DNA of 64,000 nucleotides. It comes from Paraburkholderia heleia NBRC 101817. Lineage in GTDB: Bacteria > Pseudomonadota > Gammaproteobacteria > Burkholderiales > Burkholderiaceae. Made by a program: the position numbers and the translations under genes. Each line of letters starts with the position of its first letter. Position 1 is the stretch's first letter. Location of the stretch: assembly GCF_000739775.1 (NCBI RefSeq), contig NZ_BBJH01000002.1, forward strand, positions 1 to 64,000. The letters run 5' to 3'. Of the stretch, positions 25,317-34,058 are shown piece after piece. Under the pieces are notes generated by a model. It saw only the letters and a program-made list of their open reading frames with translations, was not told the origin of the DNA and did not search any database.

Positions 25317-26300
25317 ATGAGTTCCATCGTCAGACAGCCGGTGTACCACCCCGTCTCCGTCGTTTTTCTCGACGACAGCCCCGACTTCCTCTACGCGCTG
25401 CGCGGCCTCTTTCCAGGCGCGGGCACGGACCGCTGTTTCACGGGCGCGAGCGAGGCGCTGGCCTTCGTCGCTTCGCACGAGGCGCGGCAGAGCGCACGCA
25501 ATCCCGCAGCGGGCGCCGCATGGTCGGAGTTCGAGAAGCACGGCGGCAACGCACTGGGCGAGGACGTGATGACCGACGCGGCGCGCTTTGGCGATATCGC
25601 CGCGCTCGTCGTGGACTACGAAATGCCGGAGATGACCGGCCTCGAATTCCTGGCTGCCGCGAAGGACGTGGCGTGCACGCGCATCCTGCTGACGGCCACG
25701 GCCGACGAATCACACGCGGTGGAGGCGTTCAACGCGGGGCTGATCGACTTCTACGTGAAGAAGTCCGATCCCGCCATGACCCGCAAGCTGCGCGGCGCGA
25801 TCGAAGACGCCAAGCGCAAGTTCTGTGCGCGGCGCGGCCATATCGGCGTGCATGGCGTGGGCGCGATTTACGCGAACCGGCGCATCGCCGACGTGCTGCA
25901 CGAAGTCGCGCAGCGCGAGCGCATCGTCGAGTACTACTGGCGCCCCGAGCAAAATGCCGTGCTCACTTTCGACGCCGAAGGCAACGCCGGCGTGTTTCTC
26001 GCGTGGGACAGCCACGACTGGGCGGCACAATGCGATGTCGTGACAGACGAGGGCGGCCCCGAGGCGTTGCGCAAGGAAATGGCGGCGCGCCGCGTCATGC
26101 CGGTTTACTGGCCGAACGAGGCGTATCGGCCCGGCATGTCGCGCTTGGCGTTCGCCACGCCGCAGCCGGCGCCGGGACTCGACGATACCTATACCAGCTG
26201 GACTCGTATCGGCGAACCGGGTCTTGCGCCCGGGTTGATCACGTTTGCCGCGTGGCGGGCTCAGCAAGGCGCGCCCGGTGAAGGCGGGCGCCTTGCGTGA
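25317..26300 (+). CDS. Response regulator with insertion and unknown output domain
   Basis: A 327-residue protein with an N-terminal receiver domain. Acidic residues D19-D20, phosphoacceptor D100 (VVDYEMPEMTG), T126 and K148/K149 (FYVKKSD) are all present. D100 is about 80 residues from the acidic pair instead of about 40, so an insertion of some 38 residues (about 53-92) interrupts the domain. The C-terminal 170 residues contain no helix-turn-helix, GGDEF, EAL or HD motif and are not recognised. It is the likely partner of the kinase at 23010 and probably acts by protein contact. Confidence 0.8.
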   Translation: MSSIVRQPVYHPVSVVFLDDSPDFLYALRGLFPGAGTDRCFTGASEALAFVASHEARQSARNPAAGAAWSEFEKHGGNALGEDVMTDAARFGDIAALVVDYEMPEMTGLEFLAAAKDVACTRILLTATADESHAVEAFNAGLIDFYVKKSDPAMTRKLRGAIEDAKRKFCARRGHIGVHGVGAIYANRRIADVLHEVAQRERIVEYYWRPEQNAVLTFDAEGNAGVFLAWDSHDWAAQCDVVTDEGGPEALRKEMAARRVMPVYWPNEAYRPGMSRLAFATPQPAPGLDDTYTSWTRIGEPGLAPGLITFAAWRAQQGAPGEGGRLA

Positions 26301-26318
26301 TCACATCCCAGCCGGCAT

Positions 26319-28085
26319 TTAGAACGTTTCCCAGTCTGCGGCTTCGTTGGACACGGAGGCCGCGGGGCTGGCCGATGCCGCCTTTGCCGTTGCCGCGGGC
26401 GCGGCCTTGCGGGCCGGCGTGCTATGCGCGGCCTTCGCGGGGGCGGGGCGCTTCAGCGGTGCGGCCGGCGGCACGGCACGCGCGCGTTGAGCCGGCGCTG
26501 TCACTGCAGACGTAACCGTCGGCTCGGCCTGCGCCGCGACCCGGAACACCGTCACGACATCGCGCAGGCCATTCGACTGCGCCGCCATCGACTGCGCCGC
26601 GGCCGATGCTTCCTCCACGAGCGCCGCGTTCTGCTGCGTCACTTCGTCCATCTGCGCGACGGCGCGGTTCACCTGCTCGATGCCGGTGTGCTGTTCCTCG
26701 GAAGCCGCTGCGATTTCGCCCATCAGGTCGGCCACGCGGCGCGCCGAAACCACCACCTCGTCGATGGTCTTGCCCGCTTCATCGACGAGCCTCGTGCCTT
26801 CCGACACCTGCGCCACCGACTGCCCGATCAGATCCTTGATCTCCCTGGCAGCCGTCGCGCTGCGCTGCGCGAGGCTGCGCACTTCGCCGGCCACGACGGC
26901 GAAGCCACGGCCCTGGTCGCCGGCGCGCGCCGCTTCCACGGCCGCGTTAAGGGCAAGGATATTGGTCTGGAAGGCGATGCCGTCGATCACGCCGATGATC
27001 TGCTCCACGCGCTGCGAGCTGCTCGAAATCTCGTTCATCGTTTCGACCACGCGGCGCACGACTTCGCCGCCGCGCGCGGCGACTTCCGATGCGTTCACCG
27101 CGAGTGTGTTGCCCTGGCGCGCATTGTCCGTGTTGTGCTTGACCGTGGTCGTGAGCTCTTCGATGCTGGCGGCCGTTTCTTCGAGCGAGGCGGCTTGCTC
27201 TTCCGTACGCGAGGATAGGTCCAGGTTGCCCGCCGCGATTTCCCTGGCGCCCGTCGTAATCGATTCAGCCGAAGTCTGGATGCGCTGCACGGTTTCGACC
27301 AGTTGGCGCTGCATCTGCTGCATCGAATGGAGCAGGCTGCCCTGGTCGCCGGGCGCGAGATCGACGCGGGCCGTGAGATCGCCTTCGGCGATGCGCTGGC
27401 AGATCTGCGAGGCGTATTCCGGCTCGCCGCCAAGGCTGCGGCGGATCGTGCGGATGAGCCACGTGAGGCCGAGCGTCACGGCTGCGCCGATCAATGTCAC
27501 GAGTATGAGGTTGCGAATCAGCGCGTTGCGGAAGGCGTCGTCGATGTCGTCGGTATAGATGCCGGTGAAGAGGTGCCAGTCCCAGCCTGGCACGAGGACG
27601 GAATACGTGATCTTTTCGACCGGCGCGCTCTTGCCTGGCTTCGGCCACCAGTAGCTGCTGTAGCCGTCGCCGCCCGTGGACGAGCTCTTGACGATCTCGA
27701 GCGCCACGTGGGTGCCGCGCGGGTCCGTCGTGTTCGCCTGGCTCTTGCCTTCCATCTCCGGCTTGGGCGGCACGAGCAGCGCCACAGCATTGCTGTCGTA
27801 AATGCCGAAGTAGCCGCTCTGGTCGTCGCCGTAGCGCATGCCGCGCAGCGTGGCGATGGCGAGGCGCTTCGCGTCGTCGGCGCTCATGTGGCCGGCGGCC
27901 GCTTCCTTCTGGTAGTACGAGACCACGCCCAATGCGGTTTGCGTCTCCTGCTCGACGAGGGCCTTGCGGTCCGTCACCATGCTCGAGCGCGTCATGAAGG
28001 CGTTCGCCACCACCAGCACGACGAGCGAGATCCACAGCAGCCCGACGATGCTCCACGCTTTCTGATTCAACGTTGTTCGCTTCAC
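26319..28085 (-). CDS. Methyl-accepting chemotaxis protein, single-Cache type
   Basis: A 588-residue chemoreceptor. The GTG at 28085 is chosen as start because GGAG lies ten bases upstream and the first TM begins soon after (KAWSIVGLLWISLVVLVVAN). A single-Cache sensor follows (YYQKEAAAG to DWHLFTGIYTDDI), then a second TM, HAMP and a signalling domain with the hairpin tip [20 protein letters not shown] in close variant ([13 protein letters not shown]). The protein ends DWETF, a CheR/CheB-docking pentapeptide on a flexible Ala/Pro linker. A sigma-28-like promoter lies upstream. Confidence 0.93.
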   Translation of the reverse strand: MKRTTLNQKAWSIVGLLWISLVVLVVANAFMTRSSMVTDRKALVEQETQTALGVVSYYQKEAAAGHMSADDAKRLAIATLRGMRYGDDQSGYFGIYDSNAVALLVPPKPEMEGKSQANTTDPRGTHVALEIVKSSSTGGDGYSSYWWPKPGKSAPVEKITYSVLVPGWDWHLFTGIYTDDIDDAFRNALIRNLILVTLIGAAVTLGLTWLIRTIRRSLGGEPEYASQICQRIAEGDLTARVDLAPGDQGSLLHSMQQMQRQLVETVQRIQTSAESITTGAREIAAGNLDLSSRTEEQAASLEETAASIEELTTTVKHNTDNARQGNTLAVNASEVAARGGEVVRRVVETMNEISSSSQRVEQIIGVIDGIAFQTNILALNAAVEAARAGDQGRGFAVVAGEVRSLAQRSATAAREIKDLIGQSVAQVSEGTRLVDEAGKTIDEVVVSARRVADLMGEIAAASEEQHTGIEQVNRAVAQMDEVTQQNAALVEEASAAAQSMAAQSNGLRDVVTVFRVAAQAEPTVTSAVTAPAQRARAVPPAAPLKRPAPAKAAHSTPARKAAPAATAKAASASPAASVSNEAADWETF

Positions 28086-28152
28086 GTTCGATTTTCTCCA
28101 GCCGTCTTCGATCTGTTTTTCGCGGCGGTGCACAGGTGCAGCGCCATCGTGT

Positions 28153-28179
28153 TTAACGGATGGTTGGAGCGGAACCTTA
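28153..28179 (-). promoter_or_regulatory. Sigma-28 (FliA)-like promoter of the chemoreceptor
   Basis: On the minus strand TAAGGTTC (28172-28179), an 11-bp spacer and TCCGTTAA (28153-28160) match the sigma-28 form TAAAGTTT-N11-GCCGATAA at 12 of 16 positions, 67 bp before the start codon. The same layout recurs at 40958 and 44328. Confidence 0.5.
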
Positions 28180-28234
28180 AGTTTGCTTATGGGTTCTTTG
28201 CGCAGGGTGGGGGGTTCTTATGCCAATGCTTTCG

Positions 28235-29266
28235 TTATCCTTTCGCTCTCGGCCCCGCCGTCGAAGCCCGCACGACAAGCTGAGGCGGCGAGACCACACA
28301 CACGCGTGGAGCCGCGCCGGCGGCCGAATCCGGCGCTTCGACCAGCTCCGTCAGCAACTCAACGGCCAGCTCCGCCGCCTCGATCGTTGCGACCGCAACG
28401 GTTGTGAGCGCGGGCCGCGACTCGCGCGCAAGCTGAATATCGGTGATGCCGACCACGGAAAGCTCGCGTGGCACGTGAAGGCCGAGATCGGCGGCGGCCT
28501 GCATCGCGCCGAGCGCGGGCAGGTCGTTGGTCGCGAAGATCGCGGTGAGGTCGGGATGCCGCGCGAGCAATTCGCGCGTGGCCGCGTAGCCGCCCTGCGT
28601 CGTATCCGGCGCATAACGCACGGGCGCGCCCGTGCCGTCGAGACCGGCGGCCTGCATGGCTGCGACGAAGCCGTCATAGCGCGCCGCGTGAATACCGGAA
28701 ACCTTGCTGCCGACAATCGCGCCAATGCGCCGATGCCCGAGTGTCAGCAAATGCCGCGCGGCTAGCTCCCCCGCGCGCCGGAAGTCCACGGCCACGCACG
28801 GCAGGCCCGGCGGGTCGAGCGGCCGTTCCCACATGCACAGCACGACCGGCGCGCCGCGCCGCACGGTGGCGCGCAGGTCGGCGAAGTCGAGATTGGCGTT
28901 CATCACGAGCACGCCCGCCGAGAGCGTGCCCGCAATCTGTTCGAGGTAGGCGCGGCCCGTTTGCGGGTCGCCATCCGTATTGCAGATGATGAGGAAGCGC
29001 CCGCTGCGCCGCAGCGCGTTCTCCACGGCGAGCGCGAACTCCGGATAGAACGGGTTCGCGATGCTCGATACCATGAGCGCGATGGTGGGCGGGCGCCCTT
29101 CGGCGAGCGCGCGTGCCGGCAAATGCGGGCGATAGCCCAGCGCCTCGACCGCTTCCAGCACGCGTTGGCGCGTGGCTTCGCCCACGCGCCCGCGTCCGCG
29201 CAGTACGTTCGAGACGGTGGCCGGCGTGACGCCGGCGTGTCGCGCGACTTCGTTCAGGGTCGGCAT
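28235..29266 (-). CDS. LacI-family repressor of the beta-galactoside operon
   Basis: A 343-residue LacI/GalR regulator. The HTH MPTLNEVARHAGVTPATVSN is followed by the hinge ALGYRPHLPARALA and a type-1 periplasmic-binding-like effector domain. It diverges from the ABC/GH42 operon, with a perfect 16-bp palindrome in the gap. It is expected to repress that operon and to release with a galactoside. Confidence 0.9.
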   Translation of the reverse strand: MPTLNEVARHAGVTPATVSNVLRGRGRVGEATRQRVLEAVEALGYRPHLPARALAEGRPPTIALMVSSIANPFYPEFALAVENALRRSGRFLIICNTDGDPQTGRAYLEQIAGTLSAGVLVMNANLDFADLRATVRRGAPVVLCMWERPLDPPGLPCVAVDFRRAGELAARHLLTLGHRRIGAIVGSKVSGIHAARYDGFVAAMQAAGLDGTGAPVRYAPDTTQGGYAATRELLARHPDLTAIFATNDLPALGAMQAAADLGLHVPRELSVVGITDIQLARESRPALTTVAVATIEAAELAVELLTELVEAPDSAAGAAPRVCVVSPPQLVVRASTAGPRAKG

Positions 29267-29402
29267 GCAATCTCAAAATATGGGAAGGTGATTCAACATT
29301 TGCATGATTGTGACGGGCACTGCAACATTGGCCCGACAATCAAAGCGAATATCGGAGACAAGGCACCCAGATCGCATCGGCGATGAGTTTTTGCGGGTTG
29401 CT

Positions 29403-29418
29403 GATTAAGCGCTTAATC
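29403..29418. promoter_or_regulatory. LacI-family operator, perfect 16-bp palindrome
   Basis: GATTAAGCGCTTAATC is fully symmetric with the central CG pair typical of LacI/GalR operators. It lies 37 bp upstream of the first operon gene, at or just after the expected promoter, in the divergent gap with the repressor gene. Confidence 0.7.
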
Positions 29419-29454
29419 TCCGTGTCGTGCTGATTAGAACATGGAGACGGGACG

Positions 29455-30627
29455 ATGGCGAGCATTTCGTTGCGCGGCGTTCAGAAGGCATACGGCGAGA
29501 ATGCGCCGGTGATTCGCAACGTCGATCTGGAGATCGGCAGGAACGAGTTCTGTGTATTCCTCGGCCCTTCGGGCTGCGGCAAGTCCACGCTCCTGCGCAT
29601 GATCGCGGGCCTGGAAGACGTAACCGACGGCGATATTTCGATCGGCGGCAAGCTCGTGAACGACGTGCCGGCCGCGCAGCGCGGCGTGGCCATGGTGTTC
29701 CAGAGTTATGCGCTGTTCCCGCACATGACCGTGTACGAGAACATGGCGTTCGGCCTGAAGCTCGCGAAAACGCCGAAGGCCGAGATCGATCGCAAGGTGC
29801 GCGAGGCCGCACGCATTCTTCAGCTCGAAGCGCTGCTCGAGCGCCACCCCAAGGCGCTTTCGGGCGGCCAGCGGCAGCGCGTGGCGATTGGGCGCGCGAT
29901 CGTGCGCGAGCCCGGCGTGTTCCTGTTTGACGAGCCGCTTTCCAATCTCGACGCGACCTTGCGCGGCCAGACGCGCATCGAGATCGCGCGCCTGCATCGC
30001 CAGTTCGAGCAGGCGAGCGTGGTGTACGTGACGCACGATCAGATCGAGGCGATGACGCTCGCCGACAAGATCGTCCTGCTGCATAGCGGTAAGGATACCG
30101 AACGACACGGCAGCATCGCCCAGGTGGGCGCGCCGCTCGAGCTTTATCACCGGCCCGCGAGCCGCTTCGTGGCGGGCTTCATCGGCTCGCCGCGCATGAA
30201 TTTTCTGCCGGCGCGCGTGGCCGCTGTCGAGGCGAACGGCGTGAGCGTCACGCTCGACGCAAGCGGCGAAACGGTGCGGCTGGCGGTGCAGGGCGCGCGG
30301 CTCGCCGTAGGCGCGCCGGTCACGTTCGGCGTGCGTCCAGAGCATCTCGAACTGGTAGTAGAGGGCGTTGCCTCGCGCACCTCGCACGATGCTCAGGATG
30401 CCTTGACGATTTCTCGTGCTATCACACTGGTCGAGGAACTTGGCGAGCACAGCTACGTGCACCTCGATCAGCCGGGCGGGGCAGTGCTCGTCGCCAAGGC
30501 GCCCGGCGATGCCCGGCTGGCTAGCGGCGATACCGCGCAGTTCCGCGCGAGCGCGAGCGCCTGCCACCTGTTCGCGGAAGACGGCTTCGCTGTTGCGCCG
30601 CTCGTCACCGCCGATCAACCTGCATGA
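29455..30627 (+). CDS. Carbohydrate ABC transporter ATPase, UgpC/MsmK-like
   Basis: A 390-residue CUT1-class ATPase. Walker A is GPSGCGKST, the Q-loop is MVFQSYALFPHM, the signature LSGGQRQRVA and Walker B VFLFDEPLSNLDA. The C-terminal about 140 residues form the TOBE/regulatory domain. A GGAGACGG site precedes the start. Its stop overlaps the next gene as ATGA. It should energise the permeases encoded at 34059 and 35088. Confidence 0.92.
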   Translation: MASISLRGVQKAYGENAPVIRNVDLEIGRNEFCVFLGPSGCGKSTLLRMIAGLEDVTDGDISIGGKLVNDVPAAQRGVAMVFQSYALFPHMTVYENMAFGLKLAKTPKAEIDRKVREAARILQLEALLERHPKALSGGQRQRVAIGRAIVREPGVFLFDEPLSNLDATLRGQTRIEIARLHRQFEQASVVYVTHDQIEAMTLADKIVLLHSGKDTERHGSIAQVGAPLELYHRPASRFVAGFIGSPRMNFLPARVAAVEANGVSVTLDASGETVRLAVQGARLAVGAPVTFGVRPEHLELVVEGVASRTSHDAQDALTISRAITLVEELGEHSYVHLDQPGGAVLVAKAPGDARLASGDTAQFRASASACHLFAEDGFAVAPLVTADQPA

Positions 30628-32651
30628 AAACAACCACCGAGGACACCGGAATGCGTCTTGGAGTCTGCTATTACCCGGAGCACTGGCCGGAGGCCATGTG
30701 GAAAGACGACGCCGCGCGCATGAAGGCGCTGGGCATCGCGCAGGTGCGTATTGCCGAGTTCGCGTGGAGCCGCATCGAGCCCGCGCCCGGTGAATTCGAC
30801 TGGGGCTGGCTCGATCGCGCGATCGACACGCTCGGCGCCGCCGGCCTGCAGGTGGTGATGTGTACGCCCACGGCCACGCCGCCGAAGTGGCTCGTCGATC
30901 AGCATCCGGACATCCTGCCCGTGGGCGCCGATGGCCGCGTGCGCGGGTTTGGCTCGCGCCGGCACTACGATTTTTCGTCGCCCGCGTATTTCGAGGCTTC
31001 GCGGCGCATCTGCGAGGCGGTCGCGGCGCGTTATGGCCAGCATCCCGCCGTCGCCTGCTGGCAGACCGACAACGAATACGGCTGCCATCAAACGGTGGTC
31101 AGCTACTCGCCGGCGGCGGTGCAGCGCTTTCGCGCGTGGCTCAAGGCGCGCTACGGCAGTATCGACGCGCTCAACACCGCCTGGGGCACCGTGTTCTGGA
31201 GCATGGAGTACCGCAGCTTCGACGAAATCGAGGCGCCCGTCGGCACCGTGACCGAGGCGCATCCGTCGCACCGGCTCGACTACCAGCGCTTTGCCTCCGA
31301 TGAGGTGCGGCGCTACAACCGCATGCAGGCCGGAATCCTGCGCGCGCATTCGCCTGGGCGGCCCATCGCGCACAACTTCATGCAGCTTTTCATGGAGTTC
31401 GATCACTACAAGGTCGCCGCCGATCTCGACGTCGCGGCGTGGGACAGCTATCCGCTCGGCGCGCTCGACCAGCAGTGGTTTGCGCCCGAAGTGAAGGCGC
31501 GTTATCTGCGCACCGGCCACCCGGACTTCGCCTCGTTCAATCACGACGTGTATCGCGGCATGTCGAAGCTGCCGTTCTGGGTCATGGAGCAGCAGCCCGG
31601 TCCCGTGAACTGGGCGCAATGGAACCCGGCGCCGCTGCCCGGCATGGTGCGTCTCTGGAGCTGGGAGGCGTTCGCGCATGGCGCGGGCTGTGTGTCGTAT
31701 TTCCGCTGGCGCCAGGCGCCGTTCGCGCAGGAGCAGATGCATGCGGGCCTGAATACGCCCGACAACCGTCCCGACCTCGGCAGTGCGGAGGCGGGGCGCG
31801 TGGCCGAGGAAATCGAGGCCGTGCTCGCGGCGGCGAAGGGCGGCCGCGACTTCGACGTGAAGACGCCCGTTGCGCTCGTGCTCGACTACGAGGCGAAGTG
31901 GCTCTTCGAGATTCATCCGCAGGGCGCGGATTTCCACTATCCGCGCTTCGCGGTGGAGTACTACTCGGCGCTGCGTGCGCTCGGCTTCGACGTGGATATC
32001 GTTTCCGTACACGCGCCGCTCGACGGTTACCGGCTCGTGGTCGTGCCGCCGCTGCCCGTCGTGCCCGACGACTTCGCGCAGCGCCTCGCCAGCTCGGGCG
32101 CGCAAGTGGTGATCGGGCCGCGCACGGGCTCGAAAACCGCCGATCTGCAGATCCCCGCCAACCTGCCGCCGGGACCGCTGGCCGCACTGCTGCCGCTGCG
32201 CGTGTGGCGTGTGGAGTCGTTGCGGCCCGACATCAACGAGCCGGTACGTTTCGAGATGGACGGCGCGCATGAAGGCCACGCGCGCCACTGGCGCGACCTG
32301 ATCGAACTCGGTGCCGAGACCTGCGAAAGCGAATGGGCTGTGCCGGAAGTGCGCGCGACGTTCAGCGACGGCCATCCCGCTTATGTGAAGAGCGGCGCGG
32401 TCCACTACCTGGCGAGTCTGTTCGACGAGGCCAGCACGCAGGCGCTCTTTGCGCGCGTGGCGCGCGAGGCAGGGCTCACGCCACAGCCGCTCGGCGATGC
32501 GATCCGCGTGAGCCGGCGCGGCGGCTTCACCTGGGTTTTCAACTACGGGCCGGGCACGCACACGCTCTCTGCGGATATACCCGACGATGCATACGTCATC
32601 GGCTCGCGTACGCTAGAGCCGCAGGGCGTGAGCGCCTACCGTTCGCAATAG
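30624..32651 (+). CDS. Beta-galactosidase, GH42 family
   Basis: A 675-residue glycoside hydrolase. The acid/base glutamate is in WQTDNEYGC (about residue 150) and the nucleophile in FWVMEQQPGP (about 320). The N-terminal TIM barrel (from RLGVCYYPEHWPE), trimerisation domain and C-terminal beta domain match GH42. There is no signal peptide, so it acts in the cytoplasm on imported galactosides. The first ATG overlaps the ATPase stop (ATGA); a second ATG at 30651 is the more usual family start. Confidence 0.92.
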   Translation: MKTTTEDTGMRLGVCYYPEHWPEAMWKDDAARMKALGIAQVRIAEFAWSRIEPAPGEFDWGWLDRAIDTLGAAGLQVVMCTPTATPPKWLVDQHPDILPVGADGRVRGFGSRRHYDFSSPAYFEASRRICEAVAARYGQHPAVACWQTDNEYGCHQTVVSYSPAAVQRFRAWLKARYGSIDALNTAWGTVFWSMEYRSFDEIEAPVGTVTEAHPSHRLDYQRFASDEVRRYNRMQAGILRAHSPGRPIAHNFMQLFMEFDHYKVAADLDVAAWDSYPLGALDQQWFAPEVKARYLRTGHPDFASFNHDVYRGMSKLPFWVMEQQPGPVNWAQWNPAPLPGMVRLWSWEAFAHGAGCVSYFRWRQAPFAQEQMHAGLNTPDNRPDLGSAEAGRVAEEIEAVLAAAKGGRDFDVKTPVALVLDYEAKWLFEIHPQGADFHYPRFAVEYYSALRALGFDVDIVSVHAPLDGYRLVVVPPLPVVPDDFAQRLASSGAQVVIGPRTGSKTADLQIPANLPPGPLAALLPLRVWRVESLRPDINEPVRFEMDGAHEGHARHWRDLIELGAETCESEWAVPEVRATFSDGHPAYVKSGAVHYLASLFDEASTQALFARVAREAGLTPQPLGDAIRVSRRGGFTWVFNYGPGTHTLSADIPDDAYVIGSRTLEPQGVSAYRSQ

Positions 32652-32715
32652 ACGACGCATTGTGCAGTTCCCACCGATGCAGCACCGACAACGACGTATA
32701 ACCAAGGAGACACGC

Positions 32716-33978
32716 ATGATCGGCAAGACCTTCAGACCACGCACCCTGCTCGTTGCTGCGACGCTGGCGGCAGGCGCGCTTGCAGGCACGTTCGCGAGCG
32801 CGGCGCAGGCCGGCACGCTCGAAATGAACATTGCCTACAAGGGCGCAAGCCAGCGCGCCGTGTGGGAACAGGTGATCGACGAGTTCAAGAAGACGCACCC
32901 CGGCACCGACGTGAAGGTGTCGTTCGTCGACGAGGAGGCCTACAAGGTGCAGTTGCCGAACTGGCTCACGACCGCGCCGCCCGACATCGTGAACTGGCAC
33001 GACGGCGAGCGCATGGCCTACTACGCGAAGCGCGGCCTTTTCGCGGACCTCTCGGACGACTGGAAGAAGAACAACTGGGACAGCATGTACGCGTCGACGA
33101 AGGAAGCGTCGTCGTACCAGGGCAAGCAGTACGCCGCGCCGACGGTCTATTACTCGTGGGGCATGTTCTATCGCAAGGACCTGTTCGACAAGGCGGGCAT
33201 CAAGAGCGAGCCGAAAACGTGGAATGAATTTCTCGATGCCTGCAAGAAGCTCAAGGCCGCGGGCATCACGCCGATTGCCGTGGGCGGGCGCGACGCGTGG
33301 ACGCTGGCGGGCTGGTTCGACTATCTGGACCTGCGCCTGAACGGCAACGCGTTCCACCAGAAGTTGATGGCGGGCGAAGTGCCGTACACCGACCCGCGCG
33401 TGAAGAAGGTCTACGTCACGTGGAAGCAACTGCTCGACGACGGCGACTTCATTCCCAATTCGCTCTCGTACGATCTCGATGCGGCACAGCCGTTCCTGTT
33501 CCAGGGCAAGGCCGCGATGATGCTGATGGGCACGTTCATCACGGGCGGCTTCAGCCCGACGGTCAAGCAGCAGATGGGTTACTTCCAGTTCCCGATCATC
33601 GACCCGAACGTGCCGACCGCCGAAGACGGTCCGGTCGAATCGCTGCATATTCCGGGCAAGGCGAAGAACAAGGCCGATGCGCACGCGTTCCTGGCGTTTG
33701 CACAGACGCCCGAAGTCGGCGCGCAGCTTGCGAAGGGACTGGGCTCGCTTTCGGCCAACAGCAAGTCGCCGGAGCCCGAGGACCCGATTTCGAAGATCGG
33801 TTTCCAGATCCTGTCGAACACCAAGGGCGGTATTGCGCAGTTCTATGACCGCGACATGACGAAGGAAATGGCCGACGAAGGCATGAAGGGCATGCAGCAG
33901 TTCGTGTCCGATCCGACGAAGCTCGACTCGATTCTCGCGCAGCTGGAGCAGACGCGTCAGCGCATCTACAAGAAGTAG
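32716..33978 (+). CDS. Carbohydrate-binding protein, family 1
   Basis: A 420-residue extracellular solute-binding protein of the CUT1 class. The ATG at 32716 follows AAGGAGA. The Sec signal MIGKTFRPRTLLVAATLAAG ends near AQA-GT. The mature protein begins LEMNIAYKGASQRAVWEQVI. It delivers a sugar, presumably a galactoside or galacto-oligosaccharide, to the downstream permeases. Genes flanking it share one operon. Confidence 0.9.
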   Translation: MIGKTFRPRTLLVAATLAAGALAGTFASAAQAGTLEMNIAYKGASQRAVWEQVIDEFKKTHPGTDVKVSFVDEEAYKVQLPNWLTTAPPDIVNWHDGERMAYYAKRGLFADLSDDWKKNNWDSMYASTKEASSYQGKQYAAPTVYYSWGMFYRKDLFDKAGIKSEPKTWNEFLDACKKLKAAGITPIAVGGRDAWTLAGWFDYLDLRLNGNAFHQKLMAGEVPYTDPRVKKVYVTWKQLLDDGDFIPNSLSYDLDAAQPFLFQGKAAMMLMGTFITGGFSPTVKQQMGYFQFPIIDPNVPTAEDGPVESLHIPGKAKNKADAHAFLAFAQTPEVGAQLAKGLGSLSANSKSPEPEDPISKIGFQILSNTKGGIAQFYDRDMTKEMADEGMKGMQQFVSDPTKLDSILAQLEQTRQRIYKK

Positions 33979-34058
33979 GTCGTTTTAAGCGAAGGCGGGT
34001 GGAGCGTTCCGGTGTTACGCTGCCGCCCGCCACGGAGCCTGATAAGGGAGGTTTTGCC

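Noticed and set aside
32596..33684. Long antisense frame opposite the galactoside-binding protein
   Set aside because: Mirror of a clearly coding gene with signal peptide and family motifs; antisense product has no recognisable domain.
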